Below are positions 1 through 5,887 of a stretch of DNA of 6,762 nucleotides, one piece after another. Every line of letters starts with the position of its first letter. The stretch's first letter is position 1. The position numbers and the translations under genes are program-made. The DNA comes from an uncultured Eubacteriales bacterium (GTDB lineage: Bacteria > Bacillota > Clostridia > Oscillospirales > CAG-272). Under the pieces are notes generated by a model that made no database searches, was not told the DNA's origin, and was given only the letters and a program-made list of their open reading frames with translations. The DNA is taken from positions 1-6,762 of the forward strand of contig URMC01000088.1 in the NCBI GenBank assembly GCA_900548735.1, in the 5' to 3' direction.

Positions 1-130
1 TTCTCGCGGGACGGATTTTTCGTCAGGCAAGGCAAAAACGCAGGGAATATTTTATATTCCCGAGTATTTTAACGCAGTATGATAAAAAATCCGCCCACGA
101 GAACCGGGTTCGGATACCTCCTGTCAGGCT
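1..130. repeat. Large imperfect palindromic repeat in the interval before atpC
   Basis: The outer arms are 1-20 (starts TTCTCGCGGGACGGATTTTT) and about 84-103, which pair except for small bulges. The centre is a perfect 8-bp stem, GGGAATAT (43-50) with ATATTCCC (54-61), around a TTT loop. The reverse complement of 1-27 matches 1495-1521 at 26 of 27 bases. Positions 81-132 align in direct orientation with 1498-1548, apart from a few substitutions and small gaps. The element is therefore a member of a repeat family also present between atpF and atpA. The left arm is probably cut by the window edge, because the right arm continues past 103 with matching sequence (CCGGGTTCGGATAC). I recall similar GGGAATA/TATTCCC palindromes dispersed in gut Clostridia, but this is unverified. 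There is no T tract, so it does not look like a terminator. Confidence 0.8.
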
Positions 131-159
131 AACCTGACGGGAAACAGTAGCCTGACAGG
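120..159 (+). promoter_or_regulatory. Nested alternative hairpins upstream of the atpC ribosome site
   Basis: An 11-bp perfect inverted repeat, CCTGTCAGGCT (120-130) with AGCCTGACAGG (149-159), encloses an 18-nt loop. A shorter hairpin, GTCAGG (123-128) with CCTGAC (133-138) around CTAA, uses part of the same left arm, so the two structures exclude each other. The SD of atpC (AAAGGGG, 172-178) begins 13 nt after the larger stem. Inverted repeats this exact in a short intercistronic space would form in the mRNA. A role in mRNA stability or in atpC translation is my inference. The interval may also simply be a repeat remnant. Confidence 0.5.
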
Positions 160-185
160 CTAAAAAATCAGAAAGGGGAATCAAT

Positions 186-1181
186 ATGGCGGCAAGAAAA
201 AGCCAATCGGATTTTCTGTATGCCAGTGCCCGCATCCGCGCGATGGAAAACGCGCTGGTCGGGCGGGAGCGCCTGAACAGCCTTGCGGAGCTTCGCACAA
301 CCGGCGAGATTTTTTCGGCGCTTGGTTCCTACGGGATAGAGACCGTGACCGGGGCGGACGGAAAGCCGGATGCGGAAGCCACATTGCTCTCGGCGCTTTC
401 CGCCGGCTTTTCGGAGGTTGCCACGGCATGCGGCGGGAGTGCGCTGTTTGCGTTTCTCCGCTATCCGTATGACTGCAACAACATCAAAGCCATTCTCAAA
501 TGCAACCATCGCGGCGTGCCTGCCGAAGGCATGCTGATTGACGCCGGCACCGTGCCCGCGGGCAAACTGCCCGAAATTCTGCGGAACGCACGGTATGAGG
601 AGCTGCCCGCGCACATGGGCGCGGCAATCCCCGGGGCGATGGAGGCGTTTGCCAAAACGAAAAATCCGCAGGAGATTGACCTTGCGCTGGACCGCGCGTG
701 CTATGCCGATATGGCGGCGGGCGCGGGCTACCCGTACACGGCGAAGATTGTTTCTCTGCGGGCGGACTGCACCAACATCCTGATGTGCCTGCGTCTGTTG
801 CGCATGGGGGCAACCTACCCGATGCGCGCGGCGATGCTCTCGGCGCTGTTGCCGGGCGGCACACTGGGAGAAGGGTTCTTTACCGAGGCGTTTGACGGGG
901 GCGAGAGTCGCCTGGTCGATATGGTCTCCATGACCGAACTGGCGCCAGTGTTTTTGACCGAGGGGGAGCGCACGCTCTCCGCAGTGGAAAAAAATGCGGA
1001 CAATCTGGTCATGGAATTTGTGAAGACCGCAAAATTTGTGCCGTTCGGGGCAGAGATCCCGGTCGCTTACCTGATCGGGCTGGAAACCGCCGTTAAAAAC
1101 CTCCGGATTTTGCTGTCCGGTAAGGCGGCGGGGCTTTCGTCCGACGCGATCCGCGGGAGGTTCAGAGAGAGTTATGTATAA
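186..1181 (+). CDS. atpC: V-type ATP synthase subunit C (central stalk to membrane-ring connector)
   Basis: This 331-residue protein belongs to the V-ATPase AC39/subunit C family (bacterial NtpC). The subunit caps the central shaft and transmits D/F rotation to the membrane K (c) ring at the cytoplasmic face. Family-like stretches are YPYDCNNIKAILKC near residue 100, the acidic helix IDLALDRACYADM near 160-172, and the C-terminal block from PFGAEIPVAYL through NLRILLSG to RFRESYV, which resembles the usual ending with conserved NLR and a terminal RE-YV. The length fits the family (about 320-340). No signal peptide or membrane helix is evident, as expected. The start is supported by a strong SD, AAAGGGG at 172-178, 7 nt before the ATG. 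The stop overlaps the atpF start by 8 nt, implying coupled translation. The upstream interval carries a repeat element instead of the usual tight junction. Confidence 0.93.
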   Translation: MAARKSQSDFLYASARIRAMENALVGRERLNSLAELRTTGEIFSALGSYGIETVTGADGKPDAEATLLSALSAGFSEVATACGGSALFAFLRYPYDCNNIKAILKCNHRGVPAEGMLIDAGTVPAGKLPEILRNARYEELPAHMGAAIPGAMEAFAKTKNPQEIDLALDRACYADMAAGAGYPYTAKIVSLRADCTNILMCLRLLRMGATYPMRAAMLSALLPGGTLGEGFFTEAFDGGESRLVDMVSMTELAPVFLTEGERTLSAVEKNADNLVMEFVKTAKFVPFGAEIPVAYLIGLETAVKNLRILLSGKAAGLSSDAIRGRFRESYV

Positions 1182-1494
1182 AGCAGGAATCATCGGCGAG
1201 CGCGGGAGCGTGCTCGGATTTATGGCGCTGGGCTTTTCGGTACTGGAAGCAGAGGATGCCGCCGCCGCAAGAGACCAGTTGCATCGCGCGGCAAAAAGCG
1301 GGGAGTATGCCGTGCTGTTTCTCACCGAGAACTATGCCGAGGAGCTGGCAGAGGATATTGCCCGCTATAAGGACGCGCCCCTGCCTGCCATCACCATCAT
1401 CCCGGGAAGGGACGGGGGGCACGGCTACGGCATGGCACAGCTGAAAAACGCCGTGGAACGCGCCATCGGCGCGGACATTCTGTTCAAAGAATAG
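1174..1494 (+). CDS. atpF: V-type ATP synthase subunit F (rotor shaft subunit)
   Basis: The 106-residue product matches the small Rossmann-like subunit F of V/A-type ATPases (called NtpG in Enterococcus hirae, NtpF elsewhere). It binds subunit D in the rotating central stalk and influences ATPase activity. Visible family marks are the N-terminal strand and loop with GIIGERGSVLGFMALGF, the mid-protein strand AVLFLTENYAEEL, and the C-terminal IIPGRDGGHGYGMAQLKNAV followed by ERAIGADIL. The length is normal (about 100-115). The ATG lies inside the last codons of atpC. The nearest good SD is GGGAGG at 1155-1160, a somewhat long 13 nt away, so translation probably depends on coupling to atpC. The stop is the only TAG in the window. 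It forms the start of TAGCCTGAC, a motif also found at 148-156 in the other repeat copy, so the repeat may have supplied this stop codon. Confidence 0.9.
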   Translation: MYKAGIIGERGSVLGFMALGFSVLEAEDAAAARDQLHRAAKSGEYAVLFLTENYAEELAEDIARYKDAPLPAITIIPGRDGGHGYGMAQLKNAVERAIGADILFKE

Positions 1495-1548
1495 CCTGAC
1501 GAAAAATCCGCCCCGCGAGAACGGGTCCGGATACTTCTTCAGGCTGAC
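1495..1548 (+). repeat. Second copy of the operon repeat, single arm, between atpF and atpA
   Basis: The sequence from CCTGACGAAAAATCCG (1495-1510) through CGCGAGAACGGGTCCGGATAC to TTCAGGCTGAC (1538-1548) is a diverged direct copy of 81-132. Its first 27 bases are also an inverted copy of 1-27 with a single mismatch. Only one arm is present here: I find neither the GGGAATAT core nor a partner arm between 1549 and 1619. It starts exactly at the atpF stop codon. The similarity to the atpC leader continues into GAAAGGG followed 7 nt later by ATGG (1554-1571), matching GAAAGGGG and ATGG at 171-189. The atpC leader has about 31 extra bases in between (131-161). Confidence 0.8.
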
Positions 1549-1559
1549 AAACCGAAAGG

Positions 1560-1606
1560 GCGCCCACATGGGCGCGAGAAAGGGAGCCTCTGTCGCGGGC
1601 AGGGGC
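1560..1606 (+). promoter_or_regulatory. Two stem-loops in the atpA leader
   Basis: GCGCCCA (1560-1566) and TGGGCGC (1569-1575) are perfect complements and would fold with a 4-nt ACAT loop if the innermost pair opens. This hairpin contains the ATG at 1568. A second stem pairs GCCTCTG (1586-1592) with CAGGGGC (1600-1606) through one G-U pair, around a 7-nt loop, and it covers the only purine-rich AGGGG (1601-1605) ahead of atpA. Both structures sit between the repeat and the atpA start and could affect ribosome access. No regulator or ligand can be named. Confidence 0.4.
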
Positions 1607-1627
1607 GTGGAACTGCAAAATGGTTGA
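1568..1627 (+). CDS. Possible 19-codon leader ORF overlapping the atpA start
   Basis: Starting with ATG at 1568, the frame encodes MGARKGASVAGRGVELQNG and stops with TGA at 1625-1627, just past the atpA ATG at 1620 and in a different frame. It has a clear SD, GAAAGGG at 1554-1560, with 7-nt spacing. That layout equals the SD-to-start spacing of atpC in the related repeat copy (171-188). The terminating ribosome would be placed to restart at atpA, which has only a weak SD of its own. The peptide has no recognisable domain and is basic and glycine-rich. It may be a chance ORF made by the repeat; coding is inferred from the SD and position only. Confidence 0.3.
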   Translation: MGARKGASVAGRGVELQNG

Positions 1628-3392
1628 AGGAAGAATACTCAAGGTTTCCGGTCCTCTGGTCATTGCCGAGGGGATGCGGGAAGCCAATATGTTTGACGTG
1701 GTGCGCGTGGGTGATGCCAAGCTGATCGGTGAGATCATCGAAATGCACGGCGACCGCGCCTCCATCCAGGTCTATGAGGAGACCGCGGGCATCGGGCGCG
1801 GAGACAAAGTGGTTTCCACCGGCGCGCCGCTTTCCGTAGAGTTAGGGCCCGGGCTGATCAAAAGCATTTATGACGGTATCCAGCGCCCGCTGGAAGCCAT
1901 GCGGGACAAATACGGCCCCAATATCATCAAAGGAATTGACGAGCCGGCGCTTGACCGTGAAAAACGCTGGCACTTCACCCCCACGGTCGCCGTGGGCGAC
2001 ACGGTGGCGGCAGGCGACGTGCTGGGCACGGTGCAGGAAAGCGCCACGCTTTTACACAAGATTATGGTGCCCCCGAAAACGGCTGGCGTGGTCACGGAGC
2101 TGCGCGAGGGCGACTTTACGGTGACCGAGCAGATCGGCACCCTGTTGCTTGCCGACAATCAGAACCTGCCGCTGACGCTGATGCAGAAGTGGCCGGTGCG
2201 TATTGCGCGCCCGTATGCGAAAAAACTGCCCCCGTATGAGCCGCTGATTTCTGGTCAGCGCGTGATTGACGCGCTCTTTCCCATTGCCAAGGGCGGCACC
2301 GCGTGCGTGCCGGGACCGTTCGGCTCCGGAAAGACCGTAGTACAGCACCAGCTTGCCAAATGGAGCGACGTGGATCTGGTGATTTATATCGGCTGCGGCG
2401 AGCGCGGCAACGAGATGACCGACGTGTTGCGGGAGTTCCCGGAACTGACCGACCCCCGCACCGGGAAGTCGCTGATGGAGCGCACGGTGCTGATTGCCAC
2501 CACCTCCGATATGCCGGTGGCGGCGCGGGAGGCTTCCATTTATACCGGCATCACGATTGCGGAGTACTACCGTGACCAAGGGCATTCGGTTGCCGTGATT
2601 GCGGACTCCACTTCCCGTTGGGCAGAGGCGCTTCGCGAAATGTCGGGGCGGCTGGAAGAAATGCCCGGCGAGGAGGGCTATCCCGCGTATCTGACCTCGC
2701 GCCTGGCGCAGTTTTACGAGCGCGCGGGCAAGGTGGTCTGCCTTGGGGGCGATCACCGCGAGGGCACGCTGACCGCCGTGGGCGCCGTGTCGCCTCAGGG
2801 CGGCGATATTTCGGAGCCTGTGACCCAGGCAACACTGCGTATCGTCAAGGTGTTCTGGGGGTTGGACGCGTCGCTTGCCTACCGCCGTCACTTCCCGGCG
2901 ATTAACTGGCTGAACTCCTATTCGCTTTACCGTGACCGCCTTTCCGGCTGGTTCGGGGAGCACGTCTCCAAAGACTGGATGGCAAAAACCGACCGGCTTT
3001 TGAAAATCCTGCAAACCGAGAGCGAGTTGCAGGAAATTGTGAAGCTGGTGGGCATGGACGCGCTTTCCCCCGCCGACCGGATGACGCTGGAAACCGCGCA
3101 GTCGGTGCGAGAGGACTTCTTACAGCAAAATGCGTTTGACGAGGGCGACAGTTACACCGCGATGGACAAGATGTCGGCACTCATCGACCTGATTTTCTCC
3201 TTTGACCGCAAGGCGAGAGCCGCGATTGAGAAAGGCGCCGACGTGCAGTCGATTTCCGAACTGCCGGTCAGAGAGCGCATCGGGCGCGCCAAATCCGCCC
3301 CTGCCGAAGGATATCGGGAGCAGTATGCGGAAATCGACGCCGAAATCGACCGCGAGATCGGGACCGTGCTGAAAAACGCCGCGAAGGACTGA
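1620..3392 (+). CDS. atpA: V-type ATP synthase catalytic subunit A
   Basis: The 590-residue protein is the nucleotide-hydrolysing or -synthesising subunit of the A3B3 head (E. hirae NtpA is about 593). Domains in order: an N-terminal beta barrel (about 1-70, VEGRILKVSGPLVIAEGM), the A-specific bulge insert (about 118-185, beginning HFTPTVAVGDTV and including LHKIMVPP), the nucleotide-binding domain, and a helical C-terminal domain (about 440-590). The P-loop GPFGSGKT is at 232-239 with K238 and T239. GCGERG gives E261 (catalytic glutamate) and R262. VAVIADSTSRW carries D329 of Walker B. The ATPase alpha/beta signature PAINWLNSYS is at 426-435. These positions coincide with E. hirae numbering as I recall it. 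All catalytic residues are intact. The start is fixed by the family N-terminus, although the upstream SD is weak (GTGGAAC 1607-1613, or AGGGG at a long 14 nt). atpB follows 10 nt downstream. Confidence 0.98.
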   Translation: MVEGRILKVSGPLVIAEGMREANMFDVVRVGDAKLIGEIIEMHGDRASIQVYEETAGIGRGDKVVSTGAPLSVELGPGLIKSIYDGIQRPLEAMRDKYGPNIIKGIDEPALDREKRWHFTPTVAVGDTVAAGDVLGTVQESATLLHKIMVPPKTAGVVTELREGDFTVTEQIGTLLLADNQNLPLTLMQKWPVRIARPYAKKLPPYEPLISGQRVIDALFPIAKGGTACVPGPFGSGKTVVQHQLAKWSDVDLVIYIGCGERGNEMTDVLREFPELTDPRTGKSLMERTVLIATTSDMPVAAREASIYTGITIAEYYRDQGHSVAVIADSTSRWAEALREMSGRLEEMPGEEGYPAYLTSRLAQFYERAGKVVCLGGDHREGTLTAVGAVSPQGGDISEPVTQATLRIVKVFWGLDASLAYRRHFPAINWLNSYSLYRDRLSGWFGEHVSKDWMAKTDRLLKILQTESELQEIVKLVGMDALSPADRMTLETAQSVREDFLQQNAFDEGDSYTAMDKMSALIDLIFSFDRKARAAIEKGADVQSISELPVRERIGRAKSAPAEGYREQYAEIDAEIDREIGTVLKNAAKD

Positions 3393-3397
3393 GGAGG
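3391..3397 (+). promoter_or_regulatory. Ribosome binding site of atpB overlapping the atpA stop
   Basis: GAGGAGG shares its first two bases with the atpA TGA stop (3390-3392) and lies 5 nt before the atpB ATG. It is the strongest SD in the window. It contrasts with the weak SD of atpA, whose product is needed in the same 3:3 ratio. The overlap suggests direct hand-over of ribosomes from A to B. Confidence 0.8.
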
Positions 3398-3402
3398 CAA
3401 AA

Positions 3403-4779
3403 ATGATTCGAGAATACAAAACGATTGAAGAAGTTGCAGGGCCTCTGATGCTGGTCAAGCAGGTGGAGGGCGTCAAATATGACGAACTGGGCGAGATCGA
3501 ACTGCCGGGCGGCGAAGTGCGCCGTTGCCGGGTGTTGGAGGTCAACGGCAAGAACGTGCTGGTTCAGCTGTTTGACTCCGCCGCAGGGCTGAACCTTGCC
3601 AACAGCAAGGTGCGCTTTACCGGGCACGGCGTGCAGCTGCCGGTTTCCGAGGGGATGCTGGGGCGCGTGCTTTCCGGTATGGGTGAGCCGATTGACGGGG
3701 GCGCCCCGTTGCTTGCCGAAAAGTCGATGGATATCAACGGCACGCCGATCAACCCCGCCGCGCGGTACTACCCCTCCGAGTTTATTCAGACCGGTATTTC
3801 CACCATTGACGGGCTGAACACGCTGGTGCGCGGGCAAAAACTGCCGATTTTCTCCGGCTCCGGGCTTCCGCACGCCAACCTTGCGGCGCAGATCGCAAGG
3901 CAGGCAAAGGTGCGCGGCACCGACGAGAAGTTTGCCGTGGTGTTTGCCGCCATCGGTATCACGTTTGAGGAAGCCGACTTCTTTATTTCCGATTTCAAGA
4001 AAACCGGCGCGATTGACCGCACGGTGCTCTTTATCAACCTCGCCTCCGACCCTGCTATCGAGCGTATTTCCACCCCGCGCATGGCGCTGACCGCCGCGGA
4101 ATATCTGGCGTTTGAGTGCAATATGCACGTGCTGGTCATTATGACCGACATCACCAACTACGCAGAGGCGCTGCGTGAGGTTTCCGCCGCGCGCAAAGAG
4201 GTGCCCGGGCGGCGCGGGTATCCCGGCTATCTTTATACCGACCTTGCCACGATGTACGAGCGCGCAGGGCGCAAAATGGGCAGCACCGGGTCGATTACCA
4301 TGATCCCGATTCTGTCGATGCCCGAGGACGACAAAACCCACCCCATCCCCGACCTGACGGGCTATATCACCGAGGGGCAGATTATCCTCTCGCGTGAGCT
4401 TTACCGCAAAGGGTATCTGCCGCCGGTGGACGTGCTTCCGTCCCTGTCGCGCTTGAAGGACAAGGGTATTGGCGTCGGGAAAACGAGAGAGGATCATGCG
4501 GGCACGATGAACCAGCTGTTTTCCAGTTACGCCCGCGGCAAAGAGGCAAAGGAGCTGATGGTGGTGCTGGGCGAAGCGGCGCTGACGCCGATTGATCGCC
4601 TGTACGCCAAATTTGCCGACGCGTTTGAAGAGCAGTACGTGAATCAGGGCTTCTACGAAAACCGCACGATTGAGGAAACGCTGGATCTCGGCTGGAAGCT
4701 GCTTTCCATCCTGCCCCGCAGTGAGATGAAGCGCATCAAACCGGAACTGGTGGAAAAATACTGGCCGAAAAAGGACTGA
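3403..4779 (+). CDS. atpB: V-type ATP synthase subunit B (regulatory nucleotide-binding subunit)
   Basis: The 458 residues equal the usual length of bacterial NtpB. B alternates with A in the cytoplasmic A3B3 ring and completes each active site without hydrolysing ATP itself. The N-terminal barrel starts IREYKTIEEVAGPLMLV. The loop corresponding to the P-loop is degenerate, SGSGLPHAN at 151-159, lacking the GKT lysine, as is normal for B. The alpha/beta ATPase signature PPVDVLPSLS is at 340-349 and is followed directly by R350, the arginine finger that reaches the neighbouring A site. Further family marks are the stretch YPGYLYTDLATMYERAGR and the C-terminal LSILPRSEMKRI. The start is supported by GAGGAGG 5 nt upstream. 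The gap to atpD is 9 nt. Confidence 0.98.
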   Translation: MIREYKTIEEVAGPLMLVKQVEGVKYDELGEIELPGGEVRRCRVLEVNGKNVLVQLFDSAAGLNLANSKVRFTGHGVQLPVSEGMLGRVLSGMGEPIDGGAPLLAEKSMDINGTPINPAARYYPSEFIQTGISTIDGLNTLVRGQKLPIFSGSGLPHANLAAQIARQAKVRGTDEKFAVVFAAIGITFEEADFFISDFKKTGAIDRTVLFINLASDPAIERISTPRMALTAAEYLAFECNMHVLVIMTDITNYAEALREVSAARKEVPGRRGYPGYLYTDLATMYERAGRKMGSTGSITMIPILSMPEDDKTHPIPDLTGYITEGQIILSRELYRKGYLPPVDVLPSLSRLKDKGIGVGKTREDHAGTMNQLFSSYARGKEAKELMVVLGEAALTPIDRLYAKFADAFEEQYVNQGFYENRTIEETLDLGWKLLSILPRSEMKRIKPELVEKYWPKKD

Positions 4780-4788
4780 GGAACGGAT

Positions 4789-5460
4789 ATGGCTGAAATT
4801 CGAGTCAATCCCACCCGCATGGAGCTGAAAAAACTGCAAACCCGCTACACCACAGCGCGGCGCGGGCACAAATTGCTCAAAGACAAGTGCGATGAGCTGA
4901 TGAAGCGGTTTTTGGACGTGGTGCGGGAGGACAAAACCCTGCGCGCGCGCGTGGAAAAGGCGCTGAAAAGCGTTTATGCCTCGTTTGACGCGGCAAGTGC
5001 CGTCACCAGCCCGCGGATGATGCAGGAGGCGCTGATTCTGCCGAAAAAGGAAAGCGAGTTGCTGGTGGAATACCGCAACCGGATGAGCGTGACCGTGCCG
5101 GATTTCAGTATGCACATCACCGAATCCGGCGAGGGAGACTGCAACTACGGCTTTGCGTTCACCTCCGGCGAGTTGGACGCCTCGGTGCGGGAGCTTTCCG
5201 GCGTGCTGGAAGACCTGTTGCGCATGGCGCAGCTGGAAAAGGAGGCACAACTGCTGGCGGAGGAGATTGAGCGCACGCGCCGCCGCGTCAACGCGCTGGA
5301 ATATATCATGATACCGCGGTACCTGGCGGCAATGAAATCCATCAAGATGAAGCTGGATGAAAACGAGCGCGGTAATATTACCCGGCTGATGAAGGTCAAG
5401 GACATGATGCTTGCCGCCAACGTCAAGCAGAAATATTCTTATATCCCGGACGAAGAGTGA
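4789..5460 (+). CDS. atpD: V-type ATP synthase subunit D (rotor axle)
   Basis: The 223-residue protein is the long coiled-coil axle that penetrates the A3B3 head and binds F and C (NtpD family, about 200-230). It starts with the typical VNPTRMELKKLQTRY helix. The N-terminal helix (about 1-80) and the charged helical C-terminal stretch (about 125-205) would form the antiparallel coiled coil. The stretch between them (about 98-120, SVTVPDFSMHI onward) fits the short beta-hairpin part. The family motif RRVNALEYIMIPRYL and the following helix ending RLMKVKDMM are well kept. The SD GAGGA (4778-4782) overlaps the atpB stop, 6 nt before the ATG. It is the last gene of the operon here: no further reading frame with credible content follows before the terminator at 5653-5683. 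Confidence 0.95.
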   Translation: MAEIRVNPTRMELKKLQTRYTTARRGHKLLKDKCDELMKRFLDVVREDKTLRARVEKALKSVYASFDAASAVTSPRMMQEALILPKKESELLVEYRNRMSVTVPDFSMHITESGEGDCNYGFAFTSGELDASVRELSGVLEDLLRMAQLEKEAQLLAEEIERTRRRVNALEYIMIPRYLAAMKSIKMKLDENERGNITRLMKVKDMMLAANVKQKYSYIPDEE

Positions 5461-5590
5461 CCGCCGCCTGCGGTCCCTGCGGGACGGCTTTCAGAGTCAG
5501 TTGGGCGCACCGCCTGCGGCGGGGCTTTCAGAGTCAGTTGGGCACACCGCCTGCGGCGGGGCCCCTGCGGGGCGGCTTTCAGGCTGACGC
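5461..5590 (+). repeat. GC-rich modular repeat with two 37-bp tandem units after atpD
   Basis: Two adjacent 37-bp units, 5486-5522 and 5523-5559, begin GGCTTTCAGAGTCAGTTGGG and end in CCGCCTGCGGCGG. They differ at one base (G5507 versus A5544). They are flanked by related modules: CCGCCTGCGG (5464-5473) followed by the hairpin GTCCC-TGC-GGGAC (5473-5485), and GCCCC-TGC-GGGGC (5561-5573) followed by GGCTTTCAGGCTGAC (5574-5588). CTGCGGCGGG recurs at 5691-5700. The array begins directly after the atpD stop. A 37-nt period is not a multiple of three, so tandem units change reading frame, which argues against coding. TTCAGGCTGAC (5578-5588) also occurs at 1538-1548 in the operon repeat. Confidence 0.85.
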
Positions 5591-5652
5591 GGTGCTTTGG
5601 GCGCACTCGCCGAAAGTTTGGCGTGCGCCGTGTAAAAGTTTTTGCGGGATTT

Positions 5653-5683
5653 AAAGGGGGCTTTTTGAAAAAAGCCCCCTTTT
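5653..5683 (+). terminator. Intrinsic terminator of the ATPase operon
   Basis: AAAGGGGGCTTTTT (5653-5666) pairs perfectly with AAAAAGCCCCCTTT (5669-5682), giving up to 14 bp with an AT-rich apex, followed by a short T run (5680-5683). It lies about 190 nt past the atpD stop. The near-symmetric A and T ends could allow action in both directions. The T run is short, so efficiency is uncertain. Confidence 0.8.
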
Positions 5684-5717
5684 CGCGCGCCTGCGGCGGG
5701 CAATAGAAAGAATGAGT

Positions 5718-5751
5718 ACGCCGCCGGAATGTCGGCGCGGCGTTTCTTTTT
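5718..5751 (+). terminator. Possible second terminator-like stem-loop
   Basis: ACGCCGC (5718-5724) pairs with GCGGCGT (5737-5743), with a possible extra CG-CG pairing inside next to a bulge. The stem is followed by TTTCTTTTTG (5743-5752). This looks like an intrinsic terminator in the + direction and would back up the one at 5653. It could also be another repeat-derived palindrome. Confidence 0.5.
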
Positions 5752-5755
5752 GATA

Positions 5756-5792
5756 GCTTTTTCTTTGCGCCTGGCGTATACAAAGAAAAAGC
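5756..5792. repeat. Perfect 12-bp inverted repeat with 13-nt loop
   Basis: GCTTTTTCTTTG (5756-5767) and CAAAGAAAAAGC (5781-5792) are exact reverse complements around CGCCTGGCGTATA. In RNA it forms a stem of moderate stability that follows directly on the previous stem-loop. I see no T tract after it on the + strand. Its role is unknown. Confidence 0.7.
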
Positions 5793-5818
5793 GGGTAGGG
5801 AATCTGATAAAATAACAT

Positions 5819-5844
5819 CCGTAGGGGAGGGGTCTCCCCTCCCG
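5819..5844 (+). repeat. Palindromic hairpin element A (CCGTAGGG type)
   Basis: CCGTA (5819-5823) leads into the stem GGGAGGGG (5825-5832) and CCCCTCCC (5836-5843) around a TCT loop, ending in G. Read on the opposite strand, element E at 6174-6199 is nearly the same sequence, with TTT in the loop. It is one of several hairpins in this interval that share the CCGTAGGG flank. Confidence 0.75.
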
Positions 5845-5887
5845 TTTATTAGGAAATTTTATTTTGCATTCCGGCGGCGCACTCCGG

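Noticed and set aside
43..61. GGGAATAT/ATATTCCC hairpin as a transcription terminator upstream of atpC
   Set aside because: It lacks a following T tract and sits inside an operon whose downstream genes need continued transcription.
78..83. TATGAT as a -10 promoter box for a second transcript starting before atpC
   Set aside because: No acceptable -35 sequence lies 16-18 nt upstream, and the motif falls in the arm of the palindrome, so chance is more likely.
168..1325. 385-codon open frame on the - strand opposite atpC and atpF
   Set aside because: It is an antisense shadow of two genes with clear family signatures. Its composition is Arg/His/Gln-rich and I see no credible ribosome site.
4941..4952. 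Run of alternating GC in atpD as possible Z-DNA
   Set aside because: It is short and explained by Arg/Ala-rich coding with GC-rich codon choice.
3268..5250. 660-codon open frame on the - strand opposite atpB and atpD
   Set aside because: It lies wholly opposite well-conserved ATPase genes, its translation is rich in His, Arg and Gln without any family motif, and long antisense frames are expected in GC-rich coding DNA.
5486..5559. 37-bp repeat units considered as a CRISPR array
   Set aside because: The units are directly adjacent with no spacers, number only two full copies, and no cas gene is in view.
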